DNA of 64,000 nucleotides from positions 21,787,687 through 21,851,686 of the forward strand of contig OX387184.1 of assembly GCA_947561395.2 (NCBI GenBank), given 5' to 3'. Below, one piece after another: positions 11,586 through 22,987 of the stretch; within the stretch, counting starts at the first letter, position 1; the number at the start of each line of letters is the position of its first letter. The notes beneath the pieces are model-generated. The model saw only the letters and a list, made by a program, of their open reading frames with translations, had not been told where the DNA came from and searched no databases. The position numbers and the translations under genes were made by a program. This DNA comes from Buxus sempervirens. Taxonomy: Eukaryota; Streptophyta; Magnoliopsida; Buxales; Buxaceae.

Positions 11586-11868
11586 CAGACTGTAGTTTGT
11601 ATTAAATTGGTTTCTCCTACATAGTCGCTTCATGCATCATGTCACTTTTTTAACACTAGCAGCTATTGGACTCTAAGGTCATTATCATCATCATCATAAG
11701 CCAGTTCCCATCAAAATAGGGTTTTGGTTCTTAACATTTTCTAAGTATATTCAGACTGTAGTTTGTATTAAATTGGTTTCTCCTACATAGTCGCTTCATG
11801 CATCATGTCACTTTTTTAATACTAGCAGCTATTGGACTCAAAGGTCATCATCATCATCATCATAAGCT
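11586..11868 (-). repeat. Direct duplication (~166-bp spacing) around RTE-type LINE tails
   Basis: CAGACTGTAGTTTGTATTAA... through CAGCTATTGGACTC and the ATCATCATCATCATAAG tail occur at about 11586-11700 and again at 11753-11868. Read on the minus strand each block ends as GGGAACTGGCTTATGATGAT or a close variant, the same junction as at 1113-1162. The two copies differ by only a few bases. The remaining spacer from 11336 to 12111 shows no gene. Confidence 0.7.
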
Positions 11869-12111
11869 ACTTCCCACCAAAATGAGGTTTTGGTTTCTGA
11901 CATTTTCTAAGTATTTATCTAGTGCAGTGATGACATTGAAAATTCTCATATGACATCGGCTCCAATTCTCCTTCAACTGCTGAAGGAAGTAGGTCAAAAT
12001 AGAGATCCAATTATTTGAGATTATTTGAGACCTGTCAGGAAAATTATGGCAAACTATACATGATTCTGGATCCAATTATTCCCACATCCGAAATTTTCAA
12101 TAAAAATATCG

Positions 12112-12560
12112 ATCAGTACTTGTCCGTACTGGCCTATGGTCAAGGTGGGTGGCCTTCTAGAAGGCAAAATAGTCAATGGTCAAAACGATTTTGGGAGTGG
12201 AAGACTCGAGCTGCTAGTTTTTTGTATGCACCACTTAGCAATTTAACGAAGAAAGGTGTCAATAGATAAGGATTGCTGACCAGATTTTAAGGTAACAAGT
12301 GTCTCTTGAAACCCTTTCTGAGGCTTTTGATTGCCCATTTGTGATTGCTGACCAGATTTTAAGGTAATAAGTGTCTCTTGAAACCCTTTCTGAGGCTTTT
12401 GCTTGCCCATTTGTGATTAGCAAATGCTTATGATGATTAAAAAATTTCATAATTGGTAGGTTTCACATCAGATTTTTTAATCATTAATTAAAGACAATCA
12501 AAGATGCTAGAAGCAGAAAATAAAGTTGTTTGAAATTAAATGTTAGGTGATTAAACCATG
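12112..12560. repeat. Duplicated spacer, copy 2
   Basis: Second copy of the spacer at 8666-10310. Inside it GATTGCTGACCAGATTTTAA through CTTGCCCATTTGTGATT is itself duplicated in tandem (about 12269-12345 and 12346-12418). The copy is interrupted at about 12560 by a MITE, resumes at 12869 for a few bases, and is interrupted again by the LINE at 12888. Confidence 0.72.
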
Positions 12561-12868
12561 GAATTCTGGGTAATTGAGATTTAGTGGTACTTTTTTAAAA
12601 GAATTGATAATTAGTATCATTTTACTGTTATGAAATTTTTTTTCCAAAAATACCCTCAAAAGACTTGCAAACTTCACCTAAAACAAAATGAATAAAAAGA
12701 TTTCAAAGTCTTTTGAGGGTATTTTCGGAATTTTTTTTTCATGAATAGTAAAATGACACTGATTCTTAATTATTTTAAAAAAGTACCACTAAATCTCAAT
12801 TTCATATAATTGGGTGACTAAATCTGAATTGTTTTGAAAAATATCACTAAAAGCCCATTTCCCCATTA
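12560..12868. mobile_element. MULE-type MITE, relative of the one at 6505
   Basis: Internal words match the MITE at 6505-7346 (GCAAACTTCACCT, TTTTGAGGGTATTTTCGGAA, AAAATGACACTGATTCTTAA). Inverted arms GAGATTTAGTGGTACTTTTT and AAAAAGTACCACTAAATCTC pair almost perfectly. Flanks GATTAAACCAT and CATTAACCATT suggest a target duplication of about 9 bp that has since drifted. Exact ends are therefore uncertain by a few bases. Confidence 0.7.
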
Positions 12869-13097
12869 ACCATTGCTCCAAAAGCTCTTTTTTTTTTTTG
12901 TAACCAAACATAATTTTATTAACTATAACAGCGGCGTACAAAAGGAGCCTCCCGAATCTCATCAAAAACGAAATTAATGAGAAAAGGAGGGGGGAGGTAA
13001 TCTACAAGCATGAAAATCTATCTAAAGCAAAGTTCGCTAAAGAGTTAGCCGGTTAGTTACCTTCTCTAAAAACATGTAAACATTTAACAGCATGGAA

Positions 13098-16000
13098 CTA
13101 GGCGCACAGGGATTGGATGAGAGAAATCAAATTTCTGATCTTCCACAGTATAGAACAAGGTGCATTAGACAAAAGCTTAACAATGACTTGGGTATCTCCT
13201 TCGAAAATGACACATTGAAGAAGCAAGGCAATTGCAAGCCTGACTACTTCCAAAGCAGTAAATGCTTTGGCTTGAATGCTCGAGGAAGCTGCCACAACTG
13301 AGGCAAATGCCACTATGAAATTACTGGAATCATTTCTGGCAATACCTCCAATTGAAGCCATCTGTGTAGAATGTCAAAAGGCTCCATCAAAATTGATATT
13401 GAAAAAAGATGGCTCAGGTCTTTTCCATATAACCTCAATACACTGCCTATCTCTTGTCGTCTAAACTCTTTCTTTTTCTAGGAAGATATAATCCTCCTGT
13501 AGTTTCAGCAAATAACTATAGGTACATTCCACCGAAGGTACTTGTCCATCAAATATAGCACTGTTTCTTTCCTTCCAAATTGCCCAAACGAAATTGACTA
13601 CCAGGGAAAGAAAGAACCTTTTGTTAAAACCTGAAAAATTTTGAGGACTTGGCATGGAAATAAAATTTAAAAACCACAACTTAAAGGATGAAGTAGGTCC
13701 ATGAATTTGGGTGGAGCCGCCAATCCCCCTTAAACCAAACTGCCTGGCAAAATGGGCAATTAAGCATCAGGTGTTCAAGGCTTTCTCCCGCCTCCTTGCA
13801 TAGTGGACATTCAGCATCAAAACCCCCTCTTTTGGAATTAAGCAATGCAGTAGTTGGAACACCATTTCTTAAACACTTCCACATGAATAGCTTTAATCTG
13901 TTAGGACAACCTACATGCCAAATTTTCAACCATGCCAGATCAGTATCAAGCACGTCTAACCTAGAAATCAGCCAATAGGTTGACACAGCTGTAAATTTAC
14001 CGGAAGCAGAACTCGCCCAATATCGGATATTACCACTATTGACAAGTTCTATAAAAGTTGCAAGGATTTTTCTGACCATTTCAAGCTCCCAAAAGAAATT
14101 TAACAAATCAACCTTCCACTCATCTGTTTCTTGATCAATCAACTGATTTACCTTCATGATGTTAAACTGATCTTTATTTTTTTGGATTTGGATTGTTGTT
14201 GGGACTGAATGGATCCATTTATCCTCTATGATGTGAATTTCCTGTCCAGATCCTATTGTCCACCCGCTTCCTCGTCTTATCCATTTCTTTAGCCCGTGCA
14301 ATTGTTTCCACCCATATGATTGATTTGCCCTGCAGGGAGCCGACATAAAATCAATATGGGGGAAGCATGTGTTCTTCATTATCTTACCTCGGTAGCTGTT
14401 ATGCTCATTTGTGAGTTGCCATGCGGCTTTGAGAACAAGCGCCTTGTTCATCTCTAAGGTCCTCTTCACATTTAGTTCTCCGGTCCTCCAAGGGAGGGTT
14501 GTCTTTTCCCAAAAAACAGCATGCAAACCTAATTGCTGCATCCCCTTCCTCCAGAAGAAAAGCCTCGCCATTTGATCAATTTTGCTTGTGACTTCTTTGG
14601 GGAGGCAAAAACAATTCATGTAATGAATTGGTTGAGCACTCAACACCGCTTGGATAAGGTTGAGCTTGCCCATTTGGGATAACATTAACGCTTTCCATCC
14701 AGCCAAACGAGTCCTCATTTTCGTCAAAAGTTCTTCGCAATTGTTAGTTTTGATCTTCTTGCCTACACTCAGCATCCCTACCCTAGATACTTATTAAAAC
14801 CTTGCAACCGAGCAACATTTAGGATTTTGCAGATTTGACTTCCCCTCATCCTTGACGTGGTCTTGCTGAACTGAAGAGAGGATTTACTGTTGTTGATTTC
14901 TTGACCCGACTCCATGCAATACCTGTACAAAATTCTTGATAAAGTGTGAGCTTCTCTTTCCGATGTAAAACCATATAAATTGACTTCGTTAGAATACATC
15001 AAATGGTGAAATTTGCATACCTCCATTCCTTAACCTGATCCCGTTGTACCTACCATCCATCTTCGCTCTATTGATAGCACATGACAACACTTACTGACTT
15101 AAGATGAATAAATAAGGGGAAAGAGGATCACCCTAACGAAATCCTCTCTTAGCAAAAAGTTTCCCCACAATAGCACCATTGAATAGGACACTAACAGAGA
15201 CAGAATTCACGTAGGTCATAATCAAATTCACAAAATTAGCACTAAAACCAAAGGAGAGAAGAACTTTATGAAGGAAATTCCAATTTAGTTTGTCATAGGC
15301 CTTGGAAGAATTAGTCTTCAGGACAAACATGCCCTTATCTAGCACACGCCTTGATTTAGATTTGGACTAAGTTTTCTTTGACTTCTTTTTTTTTTTTCAA
15401 AACTATGAATGATCTCGTGATGGATCATTATATTGTTTCTGATGGCTCTTCCAGGAACAAACGCAACTTGAACCGGGGCAACTAAATTTGAAAGTAGGGG
15501 TCTCATCTGGTTAACCAAAATTTTAGCTATTATTTTGTACACAAAATTACAGAGGTTGATGGGACGGAACTCATGAATGGTTGTAGGATGAGAATTTTTG
15601 GGTATAAGGGAAATATAGGTATGATTCATCTCAAAAGGCATAATCCCCTCATGAAAATACTTCTGGAGAGTCTCAATAACCTCCCCACCCACAACATCCC
15701 AGAAAGAATGGTAAAAGATACCCTAAAGGCCATCAGGCCCAGGACATTTATAAGAGCCCATACCTTGCACAGTCGACCAAATTTCTGTAGCCAAAGGAAT
15801 CTTACACAAGGAAGCGTTTTGCTTGTCCGAGATTGCATGGGAAACGAGCCCAAGTAGCTCAATATCACACCACTGGGGGGTTGTGAGCATGTTTATTTGA
15901 AATGAGCTTTGATAAGTCTCTCCGATTCTGCTTTGTTTGATATTTCCATGTTCTCTGCATCTTTCAGTGAATGTATCAAATTTTTCTGACACCGAAACAT

Positions 16001-16281
16001 TGTAGACTGGTGAAAAAACTTGGTATTTCCGTCTCCAAATTTTAACCATGTGATCCAAGACTTTTGAAACCATAACGTTTCTATTTGTTGTAACACATCC
16101 GCATATTCTCTTTGAAGTCTTTTCTCTTCTTTAGCCACAGACACATCCAAACTTCAATGGATATTCACTTGTATATTATGGATTTTCTCAAAAAGCTCCC
16201 TTTTACGCGCATATCCATCTCCCAGTACATCTTTATTCCACTGTCTGAGGTCCCTTGACAGAGCTGATAATTTGGATTTTA
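13098..16281 (-). pseudogene. LINE ORF2 remnant: RT, zf-RVT and RNase H
   Basis: Reading from high to low coordinates: the linker SRDLRQWNKDVLGD (about 16190-16250), WITWLKFGDGNTKFFH (about 16040), YKCPGPDGL (about 15730), then RT words SLIPKNSHPTTIHEFRPI and VAFVPGRAI (15400-15600), SKAYDKLNWNF (about 15290) and GDPLSPYLF. The zf-RVT domain follows at 13680-13960 (CPLCKEAGESLEHLMLNCP), then an RNase H part at 13098-13464 (AKAFTALEVVRLAI, FEGDTQVIV). The catalytic YADD box is replaced by YSNE at 14985-14996, and the first catalytic-strand motif is altered. At least five frame changes or stops separate these blocks, so no protein is made. Confidence 0.85.
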
Positions 16282-16859
16282 TGTAAAACCCTGAATTTTT
16301 GAATATAATAATATAATAAATAAAATCTAATTATTGGAGAAATAAGTTAGACAAACCTAAAAGAATTAAGGAATAAGAAATTAATTACAGTATGTATTAT
16401 AGCCAAGAATACTATAGATAATATATTTGGAAATTTTATTAAATCTAACGGGTAGATATAAAATTATCAAGAGAGGAGTATTTTGGTTAATTCATATTAA
16501 TTACCAGTGGATAATTAAATACATTAATTAAATTATTATTAGACTTGAGAAATGATGATAGACTTAAGTTGGGTTTAGATTACCTATTAATAATGATATT
16601 TAAAGCTTAATAATTGGAATAATGTCATATTGGTAATTATGTTTGATTCGAAGCCTTAAGTCGAGAAGATGAGAATTTTATTGAATGATATTAATTGTAA
16701 ATATAGATGATCACACTGATAGTGGAGATCAAGAGTTTGGCGTAGATCTGACTGTTGGATTGTGATAGATCGAGGTGAGAATTCAATAATTATGAAACTG
16801 TGTTCTAATTGGATGGTTGTCTAATGGGTGATGCATGTGCGTTGCGTAGGATCATGGGA

Positions 16860-16867
16860 TATAAAAG
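16860..16867 (+). promoter_or_regulatory. TATA box of LTR A
   Basis: TATAAAAG lies about 580 bp into the LTR. Equivalent boxes occur in LTRs B, D, E and the Tat-like 5' LTR at comparable depth. Confidence 0.55.
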
Positions 16868-17282
16868 AATAGGGTTTATACCCTAGAGAATACGTTTTAG
16901 TATTTGCTATTGTAATCATCTGTTTGGGTATTCGATGGCCAAAAGAGAAGAAGAACGAGAGAAAAAGAGAGAGACCGAGAAGATAAGAGGAAGGAGGGAG
17001 AGGAGAGCATGATCCCTGGTTTCTCAGTATCCCAGGAGTGTTTTGCATCTGTGAAGAGAGGAAACGATTGCTGGAAAGAGGAAGAAGAGGTGATCTCGCG
17101 TGAACAGAGGTAGGTAGCACTCGTTTTGCTGTTCGTTTTGTGTTCTTGGTTATTCGATTCGTGTTTGCATGTTTTATAGATGTGTTTGTATATATTTAGT
17201 ATGATATTGATCTTATATATATGCTAGAAACGTTTAGAACTCAAGAAAATGGTTTTTACACAATTGGATTGACGTTTTTCGT

Positions 17283-17450
17283 AGAGCGCCGACCTCTCTG
17301 TGCTCAACGCTCCTGAGCGCTGGTAAGCGCTTGTACAAAATCTTAGACCGCCATCGACCGCTAACTGAAATATAGTTGGTGCTCAAATTTCAACTATCGC
17401 TGACCTAGAATGCTTGAGCGATCCTAGGCGATCCTAAGCGCCCAGAGCAG
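17283..17450 (+). repeat. GAGCGC/AGCGCT-rich cluster in LTR A
   Basis: Downstream of the TATA box, short words of the type GAGCGC, AAGCGCT and GACCGC recur about every 10-20 bp in otherwise AT-rich DNA. LTRs B and D have GC-rich clusters with different core words at the matching position. Confidence 0.6.
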
Positions 17451-18063
17451 AAAGATCCAATTTTTCCAAATTTAATTCTTGATTCAATTCCAAACCATTT
17501 TAATTAATTTTATTAATTAAGTAAGATGTTTTTGAGTCAAATTACTAAATACCCTGTTTTGCAGAAAAATAAAATAGGGAGTGATTTTAGGATATTAGTT
17601 GCCGAAATCTGTAAATGATAGGACATTCTAAGTTTTATAACAAACTAACTTTATAAATTGGGTTAATTAATTATGAGACATTATATTATACAATATTAAC
17701 CAGATTTCTACAGATAGAAACTTTAAACCAAAAACTACTTTATAGAATTTGGAGAAAGAACCTTATATACCTTTAGGCCTCATTAGTTAATCTAAATCAA
17801 TTTACCCTAAATTCTCTCCACTAAATAACAAGTACCATATTACTTTATAGGACCACCTCTAAACTGTAAATAACCTTCAAATTACCTTAATTGATCTCAC
17901 CACTACCATTAACCACTTGAGTCTTCCATTACTATAATAATCACATAACAAGACCCCGTCATTACTAGTACACACAAATGAACTGATTTTGGAACAAGAC
18001 TTTGGATTACCGATTGAACATGAAAGAACTACGATTGTAAATAATATTGGAATGTGGATGATT

Positions 18064-18510
18064 TGTATAATGGCTTGGTGGCCAGTTTTATTAATAACCT
18101 GCTTGGTGGCAGAGATGTATTGATTATTACCCGCTTGGTGGCGGAGACCCTTACCCGCTTGGTGGTGGAGACATTACCTCCTGCGGGAGAGATTTATTAC
18201 CTTATGTGGGGGAGATGTAGATCCGATGGGATTGCATCCTATAGGAGAGATACCTCATGTGAGGGAGATGTGATTATACGTGATTGCATTCCACTTGGAG
18301 GATGGGTGTGTGAGTTACCACTGGAAGGTGAGGAAGCTATCTCCTACAGTAGAGGTAGATGCTATGTGTTCACATCCTGTGGTAGAGTTATGCTGTCTCC
18401 TGTAGGGGTACTTGTAGTCTTAGAGATGTGCATTCTCCTGTGGAGCACGTGTGTATACTATGTGTTTACGTCCTGCGGTAGAGGTAGGCTACTACCTGAA
18501 GGTTGGCTTT
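18064..18510 (+). repeat. Degenerate short tandem array in LTR A
   Basis: Units resembling GCTTGGTGGCGGAGACATTA recur and decay into GTGGGGGAGATG and CCTGTAGGGGTA variants. The run keeps one frame open by chance for 156 codons, but the translation is repetitive and has no gene character. Confidence 0.65.
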
Positions 18511-19429
18511 TATTACTGATATAATGATTGATTCTCCGATTGATGGATTGTTTTAGACGTATTTGATAAGATTGTTTATTTAAATTAAAATGTTGAAATG
18601 TCATAATTGAACATAACTGCTATGATTTAATGTGAACTATTAAAATAGAATATTATAGAATCATGAATAAGATGTAGAATTGTTCTTAGGAAGACTGTAG
18701 CGCCCCAGATCCGGGTCTGCCCTATCAAGGCTCCAACCTTACCTGAGACCTACTTATGGGCCCAAAAGAACCTGATAAGCATAATTGATGTGGGCAATTA
18801 CAATGTAATCATCAGAGTGCATAAGATAAAGAAGCATGGAATTTAAAATTTTCCATATAATAAAAGGGCATCTGTATAATAACTCCAAAATACAACACTT
18901 AGGTACACAAAAGGGCAACTAAGATCTCTCCATCACTGTCTCTCACATGAGCATTCATACACAAAAATAATAATCTAAAGATAACTCCCAAGTTTACAAA
19001 TCCCAAAAAGAATAACTACATTCCCCTTGCTAGTTTCTAGGAACTAAATACAATAACATAAAAAGAACCCCTAATACGGATAGTAAAAGTCCTTGGGCCT
19101 GCGCTCAGACTCACCTTCAATAGCTGCCCCAATACGTGGCTCACCAAGCGGATCTGAAAACAAATCCGGTAAAATAAAACACGCGTGAGACTTAAAGTCC
19201 CAGTAAGTAGCAAACATATATGAATGGAAGCAGTTGATGCAATACATATAACATCATGAGTAAAAGCAGTTTAGGCAATATATATTCCCAAGTCACAGCA
19301 TCTCAATAATATAACACATAGAGATTAGCTAACAAACCTAGTAGAACTAATAATGTAAAACAAACCTATGGAACTCACGAGGTAGGACAAACCTTGCTCA
19401 GTAGTTATTAGAACCAATGTCACGTTCCA

Positions 19430-19720
19430 CCATCCAAGGTATAATACGCAATGAACAACCAAGTGTCAAGTGGGACTACTCGTCCACTATTGAATACCAA
19501 GTGTCAAGTGGGACTACTCGTCCACCATTGAATGCCAAATGTCATGTGGGACTACTCGTCCACAATTAAATACCAAATGTCATGTAGGACTACTCGTCCA
19601 CAATTAAATACCAAGAGTCAAGTGGGACTACACGCCCACCGTTGATTGCCAAGTGGAATTCCCCATCCACTATCACATTAATCGAGACCAAGTGGAATTC
19701 CCCATCCACTGCCAATAACC
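19430..19720 (-). repeat. ~38-bp tandem array in LTR B
   Basis: On the plus strand the unit reads CCAAGTGTCAAGTGGGACTA followed by CTCGTCCACTATTGAATA. It occurs about five times with minor changes, then passes into CAAGTGGAATTCCCCATCCA units. There is no spacer diversity of the kind seen in CRISPR arrays. Confidence 0.8.
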
Positions 19721-20279
19721 CATAGGCCAAAGCCTTGTCAAATCATATGAGAGTTTTTTGACATCGCTTTCATAAATCCAAACCAATCAAAATGAAGGTC
19801 ATAAAATCCTCAAAACACATTTTCGATGGGTGGGATGATCTTAGGAATCCCATATAAGTCACCATACCAAAAATCAACAGATTCCGAGACAAAAAGTTTT
19901 GGACCTAAAAAATATTCTAAGTCTGGATAAAAACGTTGATTTTTCGGTGTATAATTTTTCTAAACAAATCTACAAGGAGTTTCGGGCTCAATTTCTGGTT
20001 GTAGTCTATTGAAGGGTATACAAATCATCTAGAATTTTCTGGGCTTCTGAATCACTCGTTTGGATATCAAACTCAAAAAGTGGCCTTTTTGAAAATCGAG
20101 AAAACTGGAAATTTAGGCACAAACTGAAAAGTTGACTTTTTATTGGTTGGGAATTGGGCCCCGAGAGTATTTTTATTGGTTCCAAATGGGGGGTAAAACC
20201 TTATTTACATGTAAAGACTTAAGTAAATGGAGCAATAAATACACAGGACATTTACTTAAATGTCTTTCATGAAACAGGG

Positions 20280-20520
20280 TCCACGATTAGCCCTTGGATT
20301 AATCGCCCAGGGGCGATCAGCTTCAATGCTCGCGCGCCCAGGTTTGAAGTGCGCGCGCGCGCGCGGTAAAGTTTAACGTTCGCGCGCTGGAGCTCGCGAT
20401 TAACCCCACGATTAATCGTGGAGTTAATCCTGACTTAACAGAAACTCATTTTTTTGGGGTTCTCACTCAGGATTAATCGCCAATCCTCAGGATTAATCGT
20501 CGGCTCGGGTTCTTACAAAA
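20280..20520 (-). repeat. GATTAATCG and GCGCGC cluster in LTR B
   Basis: Multiple copies of the palindrome GATTAATC (some inside CCACGATTAATCGTGG) are mixed with a run of GCGCGCGCGC at about 20350-20366 and CGCGCGCTGG. It lies about 550-790 bp downstream of the LTR's TATA box. Confidence 0.7.
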
Positions 20521-21060
20521 TTTTGGCTATTTTCCAACACCAAACCTATACAAACCACACCCAACCTTTCTATTACCAAATGGGATGATTCTATAACTTC
20601 CAATCATGCTCAAGAACACCTCCCAACACAGAAATCAATCCCAAATCCCCATGAACATAAATCCTACATATAAAGTATCATTCAATATACCCATCTCAAA
20701 CCCTAACCAGAAATATAATCAATAGAGGTTGCAAATCCATGGCAAATCTGTAGAAAACTAAACAAGATAGTTAGATAAACCAAACCCTATGAATTTTAGA
20801 ATCAAAACCCTACATACAAATGATTCTTCAGTTTATCAAAACCCTAGGATAGAGAAATACGAAAATCCAATAAATTCATTTTAGTTGAAGGGTTTGCTAC
20901 TTACTTGTTAATGGAGAAGCAACCTTCCCTTCAAGTTTTTCTCTCCTTCTTCTTCTTCCTCTTGAAGCTTCAAGCAAGCTCCCACACTTTCTCTCTTGTT
21001 CTATACGTCCAAGACAAGAGGGAGTGTTCTAAAAATACTTAAAATAGAAATTAGGGCATC

Positions 21061-21068
21061 CTTTTATA
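21061..21068 (-). promoter_or_regulatory. TATA box of LTR B
   Basis: TATAAAAG on the minus strand, preceded by GGGCA and followed about 80 bp downstream by CT-rich/GA-rich leader-like sequence (20935-21000). Confidence 0.5.
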
Positions 21069-21138
21069 TGCCCAAACTTTTGGTCTTTCAACTATGCCCC
21101 TAAACAAGGCTTTTATTCAACTAAAACCCTTAGGGTGT

Positions 21139-22110
21139 ACTTAAGGCATACCAGGGGGTACCTTAGTGTTATTCGAGGGGGTACCTTGGTGTTAAGTTGA
21201 AGGTACCTTAGTGTTATTTGAGGAATACCTTAGTGTTTCAAGGGGGATTTGCCTTAGTTACTCAAGAGGTGATACTTTAGGTAAACTTGAAGGGTACCAT
21301 AGTTATACAAGAGGGGGGTACCTTGGTTATTGAAAGGTGTACCTTAGTTATACAGGGGTGTACCTTTAGGTAATACAAGGAGGTATACCCTAGGTTATGG
21401 AATGGGTGTACCTTAGTAATATAAGATGGTACTCTAATTATACAAAGGGGGGTCCCCTAGCTGTATCGGGGGGGGGGGGGGGGTGTACCTTAGGTATTCA
21501 AGGGGTACATTAGCTAAAACAGTGGGGGTACCTTAGCTATAGAAGGGATGTACCTTAGCTAAACAAGGGGGTACTTCAAGTAAGACAGTAGGGTACCTTA
21601 GTTAAAATAAATGGACACCTTAGGCAATAGAAGTGAGGTACCTTAGGCATAGTTAGGGGATACTTTAGGTATTCGAATGGGATACCTTGGGCAAAACAGT
21701 GGAGTACCTTGACCAATATGAGTGAAGTGCCTTGGGTAATACAAGGGGATACCTTAGGCAAACACAAGGGGGATACCTTAGGCAAACACAGGGGTATCTT
21801 AGGTAACATGAATGAGGTACCTTGGGCAATATAAGAGGGTACCTTAGGGATAATTAGGACATACTTTAGGTATACTTGAGTGGTACCTTGGGTAACACTT
21901 GGATATACTTTGAGTAATACATTGGGGTACTTCGGGTAATACATGAGGTGCTTTAGTGGTATTTGGAAGGGTACCTTAGGTACCCTTAGGAGGTTCTTTA
22001 GGTAATCTTAGGAGTTACTTGAGGTACATGTGAGGGGTACCTTGGGTACACTTAGATGAAGATTTGGGTACACTCAGAAGGTACTTTAAGTATACTCGGG
22101 AGATGATTTG
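21139..22110 (-). repeat. Degenerate minisatellite of ~25-30-bp GGGTACCTTAG units
   Basis: Nearly 1 kb of plus-strand units like GGGGTACCTTAGGTAATACA, each with a GTACC/TACCTTAG core, spacing variable. A run of about 18 G lies at 21470-21490. In LTR orientation the array sits in the U3 part just upstream of the TATA box. It produces a spurious 122-codon minus frame of YPKVPxxxxKV-type repeats. Confidence 0.85.
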
Positions 22111-22987
22111 TGGTACACTTAACTCCAATTTTTCCGAATTTGATTTCTAATTCGCTAGATCTAATTGGAAGATATCTTAGCTAATTGTAACTAAGACATA
22201 ACACTAACTAAGCTTTTCTTTAATAACTTCAATTCGATTCCCCTAACTCTTTAGGTATAATCCATACTTACCCCATCTTCATAACACAATTTCTTAATTA
22301 ATCTAATAATCACACTTTAGATAATTAAGCTTAATAATTAAAGTAAAATCCGGGACGGGGTTTTACAAAGACACTAATTGAAATAAATTAGAAACCATGG
22401 GGATGTGAATTATAATACATTGTCATTTAAATTGAAATGAAATGCACATGATTAACTTCCTTAAATTTGGGCACCGATTCAATGATTGTTTTGTATTGTG
22501 ATTATTCGTTTATCTTATTGACCGTAATTACTCATTTATTTTATCGAACATGAAACCACTGTTATTTTCCATATATATATAAATTGTTTTTCCTCATGCA
22601 TGTGTTACCTACTGAGATATTCATATCTCACCCCTACTTTATATTCTGTTTTTTAGGTCATCTTGGAGAGGACGCCACGGGTTAGACTGGTAGTGGGTTG
22701 AAGTATAGAAAATCCAGATGAAAAGAGTAAGACAATCTTATATAGTTGTTTTTGTTTTATTGGAATCATAATAGATGATTAGGTCGGATATTAAGAGTTA
22801 GTTAACTTGAAGTTGCCTTTCATTTGATTAATTAATGTAATAGGAAGATTCAGTTTTTAATGAATAATTTAAGCTTCCTAATACTCTGATAATCTTATTT
22901 CTTTATCTTTTGAGTTGATTGTAATGTACCACAAGTTAATCCCTTGATCTGAGTAAAAAAAAAATGACCCGGATTCAGGGCGTTACA

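Larger units (their letters stand above)
18696..22367 (-). mobile_element. Solo LTR B (3.67 kb), inserted in LTR A
   Basis: Read on the minus strand it starts TGTAAAACCCCGTCCCGG (at 22367) and ends TCTGGGGCGCTACA (at 18696). A perfect 5-bp duplication AAGAC flanks it (18691-18695 and 22368-22372). No second LTR, primer-binding site or coding domain is present. In its own orientation it has a large minisatellite in the upstream part (about 22110-21139), TATAAAAG at 21068-21061, a GATTAATCG/GCGCGC cluster at about 20520-20280, and an array of ~38-bp units at about 19720-19430. The layout parallels LTRs A, C and D. Confidence 0.88.
16282..22987 (+). mobile_element. Solo LTR A (Gypsy, Del/Tekay-like), split by solo LTR B
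   Basis: It starts TGTAAAACCCTGAATTTTTG and ends GGATTCAGGGCGTTACA. The flanks are TTTTA (16277-16281) and TCTTA (22988-22992), a 5-bp duplication with one mismatch. Without LTR B (3672 bp) and its extra target copy it is about 3.03 kb. No internal domain, primer-binding site or second LTR exists, so it is a solo LTR. A TATAAAAG box lies at 16860-16867, a GAGCGC/AGCGCT-rich block at about 17283-17450, and an array of GCTTGGTGGCGGAGA-like units at 18064-18510. End sequence and length fit Del/Tekay chromoviruses, an inference without coding support. Confidence 0.85.

Noticed and set aside
18054-18524. 156-codon open frame
   Set aside because: It lies wholly in the repeat array of solo LTR A, is itself repetitive and has no recognisable domain.
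19430-19720. Regular ~38-bp repeats resembling a CRISPR array
   Set aside because: Units are contiguous without variable spacers, no cas genes exist, and the setting is a plant LTR.
21576-21944. 122-codon open frame of YPKVP-like repeats
   Set aside because: It is a translation of the GTACC minisatellite in LTR B.
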